The position numbers and the translations under genes are program-made. From assembly GCA_004294445.1 (NCBI GenBank), contig REAZ01000019.1, positions 1 through 64,000 on the forward strand: 64,000 nt of DNA. Direction: 5' to 3'. Source of the DNA: Cytophagales bacterium (lineage in GTDB: Bacteria > Bacteroidota > Bacteroidia > Cytophagales > Thermoflexibacteraceae). The number at the start of each line of letters is the position of its first letter. The stretch's first letter is position 1. Below are positions 8,574 through 16,386 of this stretch, one piece after another. Below the pieces are notes generated by a model. The model saw nothing but the letters and a program-made list of their open reading frames with translations, had not been told where the DNA came from and made no database searches.

Positions 8574-10604
8574 ATGAAATCAAAACTTTGTGCTTTGTTG
8601 CTGATTGGCTATTGGGCTATGACAACGGGTTTTTGCCAACAAGCAGACAACTATACCTTCGCTACCAATAAGACTTCTTCGCTTATCAGCCTTACTGCTC
8701 CTTTGAAACTCATAGATGCGGGTGCTTTGAATGTAACTTCTGCGGTTACTTCCATCGGCTTCGAGTTTTGGTTTATGGGGCAACGTTATACTTCTTTTAC
8801 TATCAATAGCAACGGTGCAATTCAGCTTGGGCAAACGCCTATAGTAGCGGGAGGAAACGCCTACAGCATTGCGGGGCAGGCGCGCATTATTGCTTTTTCG
8901 GCAGGTGATAGGGATGCTAATACCAATACCGTCTTAGGAGATTGGCGAGTTTCATCAAACAATGGCGTTATCCAATACCAAATTTTTGGCAATGCGCCAA
9001 GTCGTTTTTTGGTGGTAGAGTGCAGAAATATGAATGTAAACTTCCAAAGCACAACTAACGATGCCACCTATCAGATAGTTTTGTATGAAACTGCACCCTT
9101 GGCAAGTGCCAATAATCGAGGGGGAAAAATAGAGTTTAGGTATGGGCTTATCCGCACAAACTACGATACGGGCAGCCTGCGCGTAGGTGTAGGGGCAGGG
9201 GATACAAATAACCAATTTAAAGGCGTAGATTTGTCGGCAAATCCGCCTACGGCACGCATAGCAAGCAGCAGCATAGAAAATAAATTTAGCATTGGGACTA
9301 TAGACGTATTAAATGGGGCTACTGATGGCGGAAGACGTATTTTTACCTTCGAGCCACCGTACCCAAACGTACAAGCGACCAATTTGCGGTCGGCGTGTAC
9401 AGGTACGAATGGAGAAATTAAATTGGACTGGGACAATGCCGCTACAAATGCCGTTGGCTCGGTGATGTATCGCTCTACTGATGGCACAAATTTTAGTTTT
9501 TTAACCCAAACAAAAATTGGCACAAATACATTCACAGACAAGGGGTTACAGATAGGACAGACTTACTATTATAGGGTGTTTTCTGTTACCGAGGGCAAGC
9601 TGTGCGAGTTAGCTCCTTCGGCACAAATTTCCGTAACACTTTCTACGGCTACCACGCCAAACTTGGGGGCAGACAAGACCATCTGTAGAGGGCAAAGTGT
9701 AGCACTGGACGGAGGTGCAGGCTTTTTGAGCTATGAATGGTCAAGCGGTGAAAAAACACAGAAAATACAGGTAAGTCCCACGCAAACAACTTCTTATATT
9801 CTCACTGTAACAGATAATCAATGCAGAAAGTTAAGCGATACTGTAAATATCAATGTTCAAACGCCTTTCAAAATTACCATTGATGATGTAGCCTCTATTT
9901 GCGAAGGAGATTCAGCTACTTTTGATGCGGGGGCGGGTTTTGCAAGCTACGCATGGCAGGAAGTAGGCACAAACAGAACGGGAAACAGAAGTATATTCAA
10001 AGTTTCAAGCACAAATAACGTAATAGTAACGGTGAAAAATCAGCAGGGATGCTCGGCTTCGGACACCGCAAAAGTAAAACAAATTATCCCGCGCAAAACA
10101 TTGAAAATCAGTGGCAGACCTGTCATTTGCAATGGTGCGGCTAATTTGGAAGCAGAAAGCGGCTACACTCTCTACGAATGGGCAGATAGCAGGGGCAGCA
10201 TATTGCAATCCTCTGCAAATGCCACAATTAGCGTTAGAGAGGCAGGCAAATATACCGTAAGTGCCAAAGACTCACTTGGTTGCGGCGCGGCGGGTGAAGT
10301 TACTGTAACGGAGTGTTGCGAACCTGTGTTGGACATTCCTAATGCTTTCACACCACATAGCACGCCCGCTAACAATATTTTTCGGGTAAGACACGAAAAC
10401 TTGCTTCAGTTCAAGATGCAAATATATGATAGATGGGGCGTATTGGTTTTCTTTTCCGAAGACCCCGAAAGCGGCTGGAACGGTACTTCCATTGGCAGAC
10501 CTTGCGAATCAGGCGTTTATCAGGTAATTGTTGAGTATTCGGGCTGCGAAAACGGCAAAACAGTCAGGGGCAAAAAGCAGGAAGTCCTAAATCTTTTAGA
10601 CTAA
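8574..10604 (+). CDS. Secreted multidomain protein with type IX secretion (gliding-motility type) C-terminal domain
   Basis: 676 aa. A signal peptide spans about residues 1-21 (hydrophobic LCALLLIGYWAM, cut after FCQ). A large N-terminal beta domain follows to about 260, then a fibronectin III-like domain (about 265-355), then three Ig/PKD-like repeats each with ICxG...W...C (about 355-580). The last 90 residues are a CHU_C / gliding-motility C-terminal domain: IPNAFTP, then MQIYDRWG, GWNG and GVYQVIVEY. That domain directs proteins through the type IX system and is the type B sorting signal. The function is probably surface adhesion or binding; no enzyme motif was seen. It is monocistronic and convergent with the next gene. 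Confidence 0.88.
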   Translation: MKSKLCALLLIGYWAMTTGFCQQADNYTFATNKTSSLISLTAPLKLIDAGALNVTSAVTSIGFEFWFMGQRYTSFTINSNGAIQLGQTPIVAGGNAYSIAGQARIIAFSAGDRDANTNTVLGDWRVSSNNGVIQYQIFGNAPSRFLVVECRNMNVNFQSTTNDATYQIVLYETAPLASANNRGGKIEFRYGLIRTNYDTGSLRVGVGAGDTNNQFKGVDLSANPPTARIASSSIENKFSIGTIDVLNGATDGGRRIFTFEPPYPNVQATNLRSACTGTNGEIKLDWDNAATNAVGSVMYRSTDGTNFSFLTQTKIGTNTFTDKGLQIGQTYYYRVFSVTEGKLCELAPSAQISVTLSTATTPNLGADKTICRGQSVALDGGAGFLSYEWSSGEKTQKIQVSPTQTTSYILTVTDNQCRKLSDTVNINVQTPFKITIDDVASICEGDSATFDAGAGFASYAWQEVGTNRTGNRSIFKVSSTNNVIVTVKNQQGCSASDTAKVKQIIPRKTLKISGRPVICNGAANLEAESGYTLYEWADSRGSILQSSANATISVREAGKYTVSAKDSLGCGAAGEVTVTECCEPVLDIPNAFTPHSTPANNIFRVRHENLLQFKMQIYDRWGVLVFFSEDPESGWNGTSIGRPCESGVYQVIVEYSGCENGKTVRGKKQEVLNLLD

Positions 10605-10609
10605 ACTTG

Positions 10610-10864
10610 CTATGCTGTTACCTTGCGTACTTTCTGAAAGTTAGTAGCGGCATCTATCATTTTTGCCCAGCTAACTTTCTCTCCCGTTGTCAGGGATTCG
10701 TAGAAATATTTTTTGTCCTCGATGACTATTTTGCACCTGCCCAAATCGTATCGGAGTGCATCTACCAAGTCGCCTTCTTTGAGAGCAATACCTTCTAAAT
10801 CAGAGATTTCAGGCATTGGCTTTACGCCATTTTCTTTCTTTTTTCTAAAAAAATTAAACATCAT
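10610..10864 (-). CDS. Small hypothetical protein (84 aa)
   Basis: 84 residues beginning MMFNFFRKKKENG, with a basic N-terminus and a mixed alpha/beta body including LGRCKIVIEDKKYFYES and a C-terminal helix. No signal peptide or known motif was recognised. It ends 5 bases past the stop of the convergent secreted protein gene and lies downstream of the SCP2-like gene in the same direction, with a hairpin between them, so it is probably transcribed separately. Confidence 0.65.
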   Translation of the reverse strand: MMFNFFRKKKENGVKPMPEISDLEGIALKEGDLVDALRYDLGRCKIVIEDKKYFYESLTTGEKVSWAKMIDAATNFQKVRKVTA

Positions 10865-10898
10865 TGTCTTTGTTAAACTAACATAAGTTGTATAGGGA

Positions 10899-10928
10899 GA
10901 TGTAATCTTTGGTAAAAAAGATTACATC
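10899..10928 (-). terminator. Hairpin after the SCP2-like gene
   Basis: A perfect 11-bp stem (10899-10909 with 10918-10928, GATGTAATCTT) has an 8-base loop, about 20 bases past the stop of the leftward SCP2-like gene. No long U-tract follows, so attenuation or RNA stabilisation is also possible. Confidence 0.5.
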
Positions 10929-10949
10929 TTTAAGCTCATCTTAGCGTGC

Positions 10950-11252
10950 TTATTTTGCCAAAAACTGAGCTATTTTCATGGCAATTCCCATATCACCTTT
11001 CACTTTTAGCTTGCCAAACATAAAAGCCGTCATCGGGTTCAAATCTCCATTAAGTAATTTTACCGCATCGCTAAGGGAAAGCATCACCGTACAGTCAGAA
11101 TCTTTGTTGTCATTGCTCACCTGATAGGGCGTTTGTGTAGCATCAATAAATACAGCCCCTCCTTCATCAAAAGCAAATTTGGCAGTACCGCTCAAACCTG
11201 TAGCACTTGCTGCTGTTTTCTTAATCAAATCTGTGAAATTTTCTAAGTTCAT
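10950..11252 (-). CDS. SCP2 sterol-binding domain protein
   Basis: 100 residues made up entirely of a small SCP2-like lipid-binding fold: a beta sheet (GTAKFAFDEGGAVFIDA), DCTVMLSLSDAVKLLNGDLNP, then FMFGKLKVKGDMGIAMKIAQFL, the hallmark C-terminal segment. Family members bind fatty acyl chains or similar hydrophobic ligands, often as carriers; the ligand here is unknown. It is cytoplasmic, with no signal peptide, and divergent from glmM. Confidence 0.88.
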   Translation of the reverse strand: MNLENFTDLIKKTAASATGLSGTAKFAFDEGGAVFIDATQTPYQVSNDNKDSDCTVMLSLSDAVKLLNGDLNPMTAFMFGKLKVKGDMGIAMKIAQFLAK

Positions 11253-11409
11253 TGTTTATCCAGTTAAATTATTTTATATGTTGGGTAAAAAGTGCAATAA
11301 TAACAGTTTTTCTGAAAAATTTAGACATCTTGTCTTTATAAAATATGCCTTCAAAAAAATACGGCTGACTCGCTCTCTATACAAAAGTATAAAGGTTTTA
11401 TAATTTTCC

Positions 11410-11440
11410 TTTGACATACTGTTTACTTTTACTAACTTTG
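11410..11440 (+). promoter_or_regulatory. Bacteroidota-type promoter of glmM
   Basis: TTTG at 11410-11413 and TAACTTTG at 11433-11440 are separated by exactly 19 bases, matching the -33/-7 consensus (TTTG-N19-TAnnTTTG). The start codon lies 70 bases further on, leaving a roughly 60-base leader. Confidence 0.75.
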
Positions 11441-11510
11441 TTAGCGAAAAATAAATAAAAGTTGCAAACGCAAATTTGCCTACTAAACCCGTTAAAAAAA
11501 ATAATAACCA

Positions 11511-12902
11511 ATGTCATTAATAAAATCTATCTCTGGTATTAGAGGCACGCTCGGCGGCAAGGTTGGCGATGCACTAACGCCCTTAGACATAGTAAAATTT
11601 GTATCTGCCTACGGTACTTGGGTATTAGAAACAAGTAAGAAAGAAAAAGTAGTGATTGGCAGGGATGCACGTCAGTCTGGGGAAATGGTCAGTAACTTGG
11701 TCATTGGCACGCTGCAAGGCTTAGGCATCGATGTCATTAACTTGGACTTAGCTACTACGCCTACCGTAGAAATTGCGGTAGTTGCCGAAAATGCAGGCGG
11801 CGGCATCATTATCAGTGCAAGCCACAATCCTGTGCAATGGAATGCCCTAAAATTGCTCGATGAAAACGGAGAATTTATCTCCAACGAAGCAGGGCAGTTT
11901 ATTTTAGATTTAGCTACTAATGAGCGTTTTGAGTATGCAAAAGTAGGGGCGCTTGGGAAACATCATAAGAATACTACCTACCTACAAAAACATATAGACC
12001 TAATTTTGGCTTTGCCTTTGGTAGATGCAGAAGCCATTGCAAGTCAAGATTTTAGCATAATGGTAGATGGTGTAAATTCGGTCGGTGGGGTTGCAGTGCC
12101 TATGTTATTGAAAGCCTTGGGGGTAAAGAAAATACACGAGTTGTTTTGCGAGCCTAACGGACAGTTCCCTCACAATCCTGAGCCGCTGCCAGAGCATCTT
12201 AGCATCATCTGTTCTGAAATTGCGGGAGGTGATTATGACTTGGGTATTGTGGTCGACCCTGATGTAGATAGATTGGCGTTTATATGCGAGGACGGCTCTC
12301 CCTTTGGTGAAGAATATACGCTGGTAGCCGTAGCAGACTATGTGCTTCAGCAGAAAGTAGGTAACACTGTTTCGAATCTATCTTCCACAAGGGCATTGAA
12401 AGATGTTACCCTAAAGCGTGGCGGGCAGTATTTTGCAGCAGCAGTAGGCGAGGTAAACGTAGTGAGGGCGATGAAAGAAAACCATGCAATAGTAGGCGGA
12501 GAGGGCAACGGCGGTATTATTTTGCCCGAACTGCACTACGGCAGAGATGCTTTAGTAGGCATTGCCCTGTTTCTGACGCACTTGGCAAAAACAAAAAAAT
12601 CGGCTCTGATGCTCAAAGCAAGCTATCCGAGCTATCATATTTCAAAAAACAAAATAGAACTCACCCACGATATTGATGTAGATTATATTTTGGCGAAAGT
12701 GAAAGAACGCTACCAAAAACAACCAATTAATAGCATAGATGGCGTAAAAATAGAGTTTGATAACGAATGGGTGCATCTGAGAAAGTCTAATACAGAACCC
12801 ATTATCCGTATTTATTCGGAATCGGCATCGCAATCTACGGCTGACTTTTTGGCAAAGAAAATTATCATGGACATCAAAGAGATCATCACAGAAAAAGAGT
12901 AA
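11511..12902 (+). CDS. glmM: Phosphoglucosamine mutase
   Basis: Interconverts glucosamine-6-phosphate and glucosamine-1-phosphate for UDP-GlcNAc, peptidoglycan and lipid A synthesis. 463 aa, a normal length for the alpha-D-phosphohexomutase family. The N-terminus SLIKSISGIRGT is the form usual in Bacteroidota GlmM. The phosphoserine is S104 in SASHNP. The metal-binding loop DPDVDRL carries D249, D251 and D253. The sugar-binding loop GEGNGG and the C-terminal phosphate loop (RKSNTEP) are present. A phosphomannomutase role cannot be excluded by motifs alone. It is monocistronic, with a clear promoter and terminator. Confidence 0.92.
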   Translation: MSLIKSISGIRGTLGGKVGDALTPLDIVKFVSAYGTWVLETSKKEKVVIGRDARQSGEMVSNLVIGTLQGLGIDVINLDLATTPTVEIAVVAENAGGGIIISASHNPVQWNALKLLDENGEFISNEAGQFILDLATNERFEYAKVGALGKHHKNTTYLQKHIDLILALPLVDAEAIASQDFSIMVDGVNSVGGVAVPMLLKALGVKKIHELFCEPNGQFPHNPEPLPEHLSIICSEIAGGDYDLGIVVDPDVDRLAFICEDGSPFGEEYTLVAVADYVLQQKVGNTVSNLSSTRALKDVTLKRGGQYFAAAVGEVNVVRAMKENHAIVGGEGNGGIILPELHYGRDALVGIALFLTHLAKTKKSALMLKASYPSYHISKNKIELTHDIDVDYILAKVKERYQKQPINSIDGVKIEFDNEWVHLRKSNTEPIIRIYSESASQSTADFLAKKIIMDIKEIITEKE

Positions 12903-12941
12903 AAGTATATTTCCAACGGTTATTTATGAAATTTTTTAGCT

Positions 12942-12971
12942 AATGTCAGTATTCTTACTGGCATTTTTTTT
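12942..12971 (+). terminator. Rho-independent terminator of glmM
   Basis: A 10-bp stem (12942-12951 with 12956-12965, one G-T wobble) and a four-base loop are followed by a run of T to 12971, 40 bases after the stop codon. Confidence 0.85.
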
Positions 12972-13001
12972 ATGAAAAGAGCTATTTGCTGCTTTGATTA
13001 A

Positions 13002-13823
13002 CTATTCTTTTGTTTCGTTGCGCAGTTGTTCTATTTGCTCGATTGTTAGACTTGTTATATCTGAAATAATTTGATTATTATAACCTTTTGAAATACCATT
13101 TATAGCATTTTCAATAGCCTTTTCTTGCTTTCCTGCCGCCTTTTCCTTAGTCAAAACAATTTTTGCAGCTTCTTTATTTTTTGCTTGTGTTCTTTCTTCG
13201 GGTGTCAAATTCTCAAAACTTATCAGTTCCATTGCCTTTTTAATACCTTCATTTTGCATATTCAAAACAGGTCTTTCGGGACTATGAATGGATTGATAAA
13301 TCAAATCTAACCAATCTCTTATCTGTTTGGGGGTTTCGTTATTTGGGTGGTTTGGATTTAAACACACAAATTTATGTCCGTACAAATCTCTTATTTCGCC
13401 CTGCAAAGTCTGTGGGTTAAGTTTTAAAAGCAAAACTTCGTCAAGAATAGGTTTACCGTTTTTTTCACTGATTTTATAAGGTGCAGTTAAAACCACAATT
13501 ACATAAACAGTCCTTTCTATATCGTATTCCTTACTACTTTTTTGTTGCTCTGCGATGAGCATTAGAAAATAGTGCAAAAATCTATCAAAATGATGATCGT
13601 ACTCAATGCGTTGAATTTCTATGCATATACGTTTGTCGGTGGTTTCGGCAAAAATATCTAATTCAAAATCTACATAACCAATTTTAGGCTCAAACTTCTT
13701 TTCTGTTTCTATTTTTTCCACTTCTACCTCAATGCCTAAAATATCACGTACAAAAGCCTTAAAAACCGTTTTATTGGTAAAGGCTTTTTTGAAAATTACT
13801 TCGTTATCTAAGTTGCCAAGCAT
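13002..13823 (-). CDS. PD-(D/E)XK nuclease-family transposase (Rpn/PDDEXK_2-like)
   Basis: 273 aa from ATG 13823 (MLGNLDNEVIFKKAF), the usual kind of start for this family; the upstream in-frame extension to 13874 looks like noncoding A/T-rich DNA. The nuclease core is at about residues 50-75: YVDFELDIFAETTDKRICIEIQR gives D...E-x-Q, the variant active site of the family. FDRFLHYFLMLIAEQ follows, then a helical Lys/Glu-rich tail. Relatives are annotated as recombination-promoting nucleases or 'transposases', but they are not conventional IS elements, and I see no terminal repeats or partner gene. It lies beside a hairpin- and cassette-like segment, consistent with accessory DNA. Confidence 0.85.
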   Translation of the reverse strand: MLGNLDNEVIFKKAFTNKTVFKAFVRDILGIEVEVEKIETEKKFEPKIGYVDFELDIFAETTDKRICIEIQRIEYDHHFDRFLHYFLMLIAEQQKSSKEYDIERTVYVIVVLTAPYKISEKNGKPILDEVLLLKLNPQTLQGEIRDLYGHKFVCLNPNHPNNETPKQIRDWLDLIYQSIHSPERPVLNMQNEGIKKAMELISFENLTPEERTQAKNKEAAKIVLTKEKAAGKQEKAIENAINGISKGYNNQIISDITSLTIEQIEQLRNETKE

Positions 13824-13863
13824 ATTTTTCTCAATTAAGTTTCTACCACAAAGATACAAAAAA

Positions 13864-13897
13864 ATTAAAAGCAAGTTAATGAAAACTTGCTTTTAAT
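13864..13897. terminator. Strong A/T-rich hairpin upstream of the nuclease gene
   Basis: A perfect 14-bp stem, ATTAAAAGCAAGTT (13864-13877) with its complement at 13884-13897, has a 6-base loop. It separates the nuclease gene from the leftward gene at 14188-14961 and could terminate transcripts from either side. The flanking 13898-14030 shows no gene. Confidence 0.5.
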
Positions 13898-14032
13898 GTG
13901 TCATGCTTTTTTAGTTAAAATGTGGTAGTTTAGCCAATAAATAGGCTCTTTCTATGGCTGCTACAACGGAAATGCAGGATAGAAAAGCGTTTTAAAATCT
14001 ATGGGAAATGGGGGTGTTTCCTTGCTCTTAAA

Positions 14033-14061
14033 GCCTAACTGCTTTGTAAGTCCCGTTAGGC
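14033..14061. repeat. Short GCCTAAC...GTTAGGC unit
   Basis: 29 bases begin GCCTAAC and end GTTAGGC, the inverse-repeat core bases seen at the ends of integron attC sites. Its right end starts the adjacent hairpin at 14054-14095. Confidence 0.5.
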
Positions 14062-14095
14062 AGAAAGGCTTTAGCTATTTCTGCCTAACGTTTTT
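14054..14095 (+). terminator. GC-richer hairpin followed by T5
   Basis: A perfect 13-bp stem, CGTTAGGCAGAAA (14054-14066) with its complement at 14078-14090, has an 11-base loop and then TTTTT at 14091-14095. It has the form of an intrinsic terminator on the plus strand although no plus-strand gene lies just upstream. It also overlaps the attC-like units, so recombination may be its real context. Confidence 0.6.
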
Positions 14096-14180
14096 GGTGC
14101 TTGGCGAAGGTGGCGATTTTCAACGCAAGTGTGCCTGCGGAGCACTGAACCGTCGCTATCGCAAACCCCTTGTTAATAGC
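14083..14180 (-). other. attC-like imperfect palindrome (98 bp)
   Basis: It runs from GCCTAAC at 14083 to GTTAATAGC ending at 14180, and the two halves are loosely complementary (TTGGCGA against TTTGCGA; TTTTCA against GGTTCA after inversion). It starts 7 bases beyond the stop of the leftward gene at 14188, the position an attC site takes in an integron gene cassette. Read leftward it goes from TTAAC to GTTAGGC, the orientation expected of an attC site. No integron integrase is in the window, so identity is inferred from shape and position only. Confidence 0.45.
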
Positions 14181-14187
14181 AGTTTTA

Positions 14188-14961
14188 TTAGGACTTTGCC
14201 CATTCTCCATTAAAAAATACTAAATCATTATTCTTTAACTCTTGAACTGTTTCTTCTGTTACAACCTCATTTTTATCTATGTCGTTTAAAGAACAACCAA
14301 TTATTATTACACGATTGTCGTTTAGTATTAAAAATCTTCTGTGCTCTTTGTTTTCACATTTTTTAATTTCAATATTTGTTTTTCCTTCACTATTAAAGTT
14401 TTCAATGACTGTTTGGTCAAATACTGTCAAAGTCTTTGTAGTTAGGCAATCTAATTTATCGTCAAATTCTGCACCTAATTTCTTTAGTGAAATCAAGGTA
14501 ATCAAAGACTTTAAGTCAAAATACGGGTCAAATATTTTAGAAATTTTACTATTACCAAATAATGTTAACAATTTTACTTTATTGGAAAATGGTTCATCTG
14601 TTTTAATCCGTATTGATTGATTTACCTTTTCAATATTTAAATTTGTTTCAAGTTTGTTAGCTGCAGTTATTAAGTGTTCATGCAGAGTTTCTATAGAACT
14701 TGAATAAATAGTAAATTTTGGCAACCCGTCAACATAAGAAGCAATGAACCATTTTTCACTATCTTCCATAATTGAAATTTCTTTATGTTCATCAATCTTT
14801 ATGATGTATGATTTATTCTTTTTTTGGAATACTTCCCATCCCAAGCTTGAAATTTTCTCTAACTCTGCAATTACTTGTTCCCTATTCAGTGAGTTACTAC
14901 TATATTCTTTAAACATTTTTATTGGGATTGGTTGTTCTGCAAAATTGCCACTAACACCCAT
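14188..14961 (-). CDS. Orphan protein, possible cassette gene with PLD-like C-terminus
   Basis: 257 aa, low in GC, with no signal peptide. Residues 25-105 form an unrecognised alpha/beta N-terminal domain. Residues 125-250 resemble a phospholipase D-like fold: FGNSKISKIFDPYFD, then EHRRFLILND (H207, R209, D215), then IGCSLNDIDK. This is an imperfect HxKxxxxD pattern in which the Asp is shifted by one, so catalysis is doubtful. Relatives with such C-termini occur in accessory and defence-associated genes, but I do not recognise this protein. It is isolated, bounded on its 3' side by an attC-like palindrome and on its 5' side by a TAnnTTTG box at 15040. The start could also be the internal Met at residue 16. 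Confidence 0.7.
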   Translation of the reverse strand: MGVSGNFAEQPIPIKMFKEYSSNSLNREQVIAELEKISSLGWEVFQKKNKSYIIKIDEHKEISIMEDSEKWFIASYVDGLPKFTIYSSSIETLHEHLITAANKLETNLNIEKVNQSIRIKTDEPFSNKVKLLTLFGNSKISKIFDPYFDLKSLITLISLKKLGAEFDDKLDCLTTKTLTVFDQTVIENFNSEGKTNIEIKKCENKEHRRFLILNDNRVIIIGCSLNDIDKNEVVTEETVQELKNNDLVFFNGEWAKS

Positions 14962-15039
14962 ACAAAACGCAACCTTTGCGCTTATTTATTAAACTACTTT
15001 ATCCACTTTTTACAGTTCAAAAGTGGTTTATTCGCAAGC

Positions 15040-15047
15040 CAAAGATA
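15040..15047 (-). promoter_or_regulatory. Putative -7 box for the 14188-14961 gene
   Basis: Reads TATCTTTG on the minus strand, 79 bases upstream of the start codon; no clear -33 box. A small 8-bp hairpin (15003-15010 with 15019-15026) lies in the leader. Confidence 0.35.
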
Positions 15048-15142
15048 GTATTTCTTTTAAAAAATCATAAAATTTTATTATATTTTTATCAGAGGGTATA
15101 AACTCTACTATATTCTATTATCCAAATTTGTATTTTTTTGTT

Positions 15143-15150
15143 TACTTTTG
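15143..15150 (+). promoter_or_regulatory. Putative -7 box for the cysteine desulfurase cluster
   Basis: TACTTTTG fits TAnnTTTG and lies 83 bases upstream of the desulfurase start. The -33 box is not evident at the standard spacing. Confidence 0.4.
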
Positions 15151-15233
15151 CATTCATGGAAATTTTTTTTGAAAGATAGACTCAACAAACCGACTATCAA
15201 CCTACATTTATAACTTAAAACTCATAATTTCAG

Positions 15234-16382
15234 ATGAGAGTATATTTAGATAATGCGGCGACTACGCCCTTAGACAAGGAAGTGTTAGATACCATGCTTC
15301 CATTTATGACCGAGCATTTTGGCAATCCATCTTCTATCCATGGGCATGGAAGCAAGGTGAGGGCAGGAATAGAGCAAGCAAGAAAAAAAATTGCGACACT
15401 GCTCAATACTTCCCCATCAGAAATTTTCTTCACCTCTGGAGGAACTGAATCTGATAACACCTCTATTCGCTGTGCCATCAGAACCTACAAACTCACCCAT
15501 GCCATCACCTCGCGCATAGAGCATCATGCCGTAGAGCATACATTAGAAGATTTGGCAAAAAGCGGCGACATCAAACTTAGTTTTGTAAATATAGATGCAA
15601 AGGGCAACATAGACTTAGCCCACCTCAGAGAACTTTTGGCGACCAATCCTCGCTCTTTGGTTTCTCTTATGCACGCAAACAACGAAATAGGCAATATACT
15701 TGATATAGAAGCAGTTGGGAATATTTGCGAAGAATACAATGCCTATTTTCACTCCGATACGGTGCAGACCGTAGGGCATTTCCCTATCGATTTGCAAAAA
15801 ATGAAAGTACACAGCATCAACGGTGCAGCCCACAAGTTCCACGGACCCAAAGGCGTAGGCTTCATGTATATCAAGAATGACGCAAAAATTCAACCCCTTA
15901 TCACAGGCGGTTCGCAAGAGCGAAACATGAGAGGCGGTACAGAGAATGTTTACGGCATCATAGGGCTGGCAAAAGCCTTAGAAATAGCCACAAGAGATAT
16001 GCAAGCAGATATGGCTTACATTCTTGAACTCAAAGCCTATATGAAAAATCGTCTTACAGAAATATTTGACGATATTGCTTTCAATGGCGAATCGGCAAAT
16101 TTGGAAAAAAGTCTATATACGGTATTGAATGTAAGTTTGCCCGAATCTGCTGATAATGACATGATTTTGTTCAATTTGGACATTCATAAAATTTCAGCCT
16201 CAGGCGGAAGTGCTTGCTCAAGCGGCTCTGACGTAGGCTCACACGTATTGCGCGCTATCAACGCAAATCCTGCTCGCGCTAATGTTCGCTTTTCATTTAG
16301 CAAACATAATACAAAGCAAGAAATAGACTATGTAGTAGAAAAATTGGCAGAAATTTACCATTTGCAAACAGAAATGGCTTAA
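15234..16382 (+). CDS. Cysteine desulfurase (NifS/IscS family)
   Basis: PLP enzyme that removes sulfur from cysteine as an enzyme-bound persulfide for Fe-S cluster assembly, tRNA thiolation or other sulfur transfer. 382 aa. The N-terminus YLDNAATTP is diagnostic. PLP lysine is K201 in AAHKFHGPKG, with D175 (HSDTVQ) and H98 around the cofactor. The persulfide-forming Cys is C328 in SGGSACSSGS, on the mobile loop of the NifS/IscS class. No Fe-S scaffold gene is adjacent, so whether it is the housekeeping IscS is unclear. It is followed 4 bases later by a Ppx/GppA gene, indicating an operon. Confidence 0.93.
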   Translation: MRVYLDNAATTPLDKEVLDTMLPFMTEHFGNPSSIHGHGSKVRAGIEQARKKIATLLNTSPSEIFFTSGGTESDNTSIRCAIRTYKLTHAITSRIEHHAVEHTLEDLAKSGDIKLSFVNIDAKGNIDLAHLRELLATNPRSLVSLMHANNEIGNILDIEAVGNICEEYNAYFHSDTVQTVGHFPIDLQKMKVHSINGAAHKFHGPKGVGFMYIKNDAKIQPLITGGSQERNMRGGTENVYGIIGLAKALEIATRDMQADMAYILELKAYMKNRLTEIFDDIAFNGESANLEKSLYTVLNVSLPESADNDMILFNLDIHKISASGGSACSSGSDVGSHVLRAINANPARANVRFSFSKHNTKQEIDYVVEKLAEIYHLQTEMA

Positions 16383-16386
16383 GAAA

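Noticed and set aside
13824-13874. Longer N-terminus for the PD-(D/E)XK nuclease
   Set aside because: The extension reads hydrophobic A/T-rich leader DNA; family proteins begin near MLGNLDNEV.
14001-14213. 70-residue plus-strand ORF across the hairpins and attC-like unit
   Set aside because: It spans the palindromes, has no coding character (Cys/Arg-rich, repeated bases) and overlaps the end of the opposite gene.
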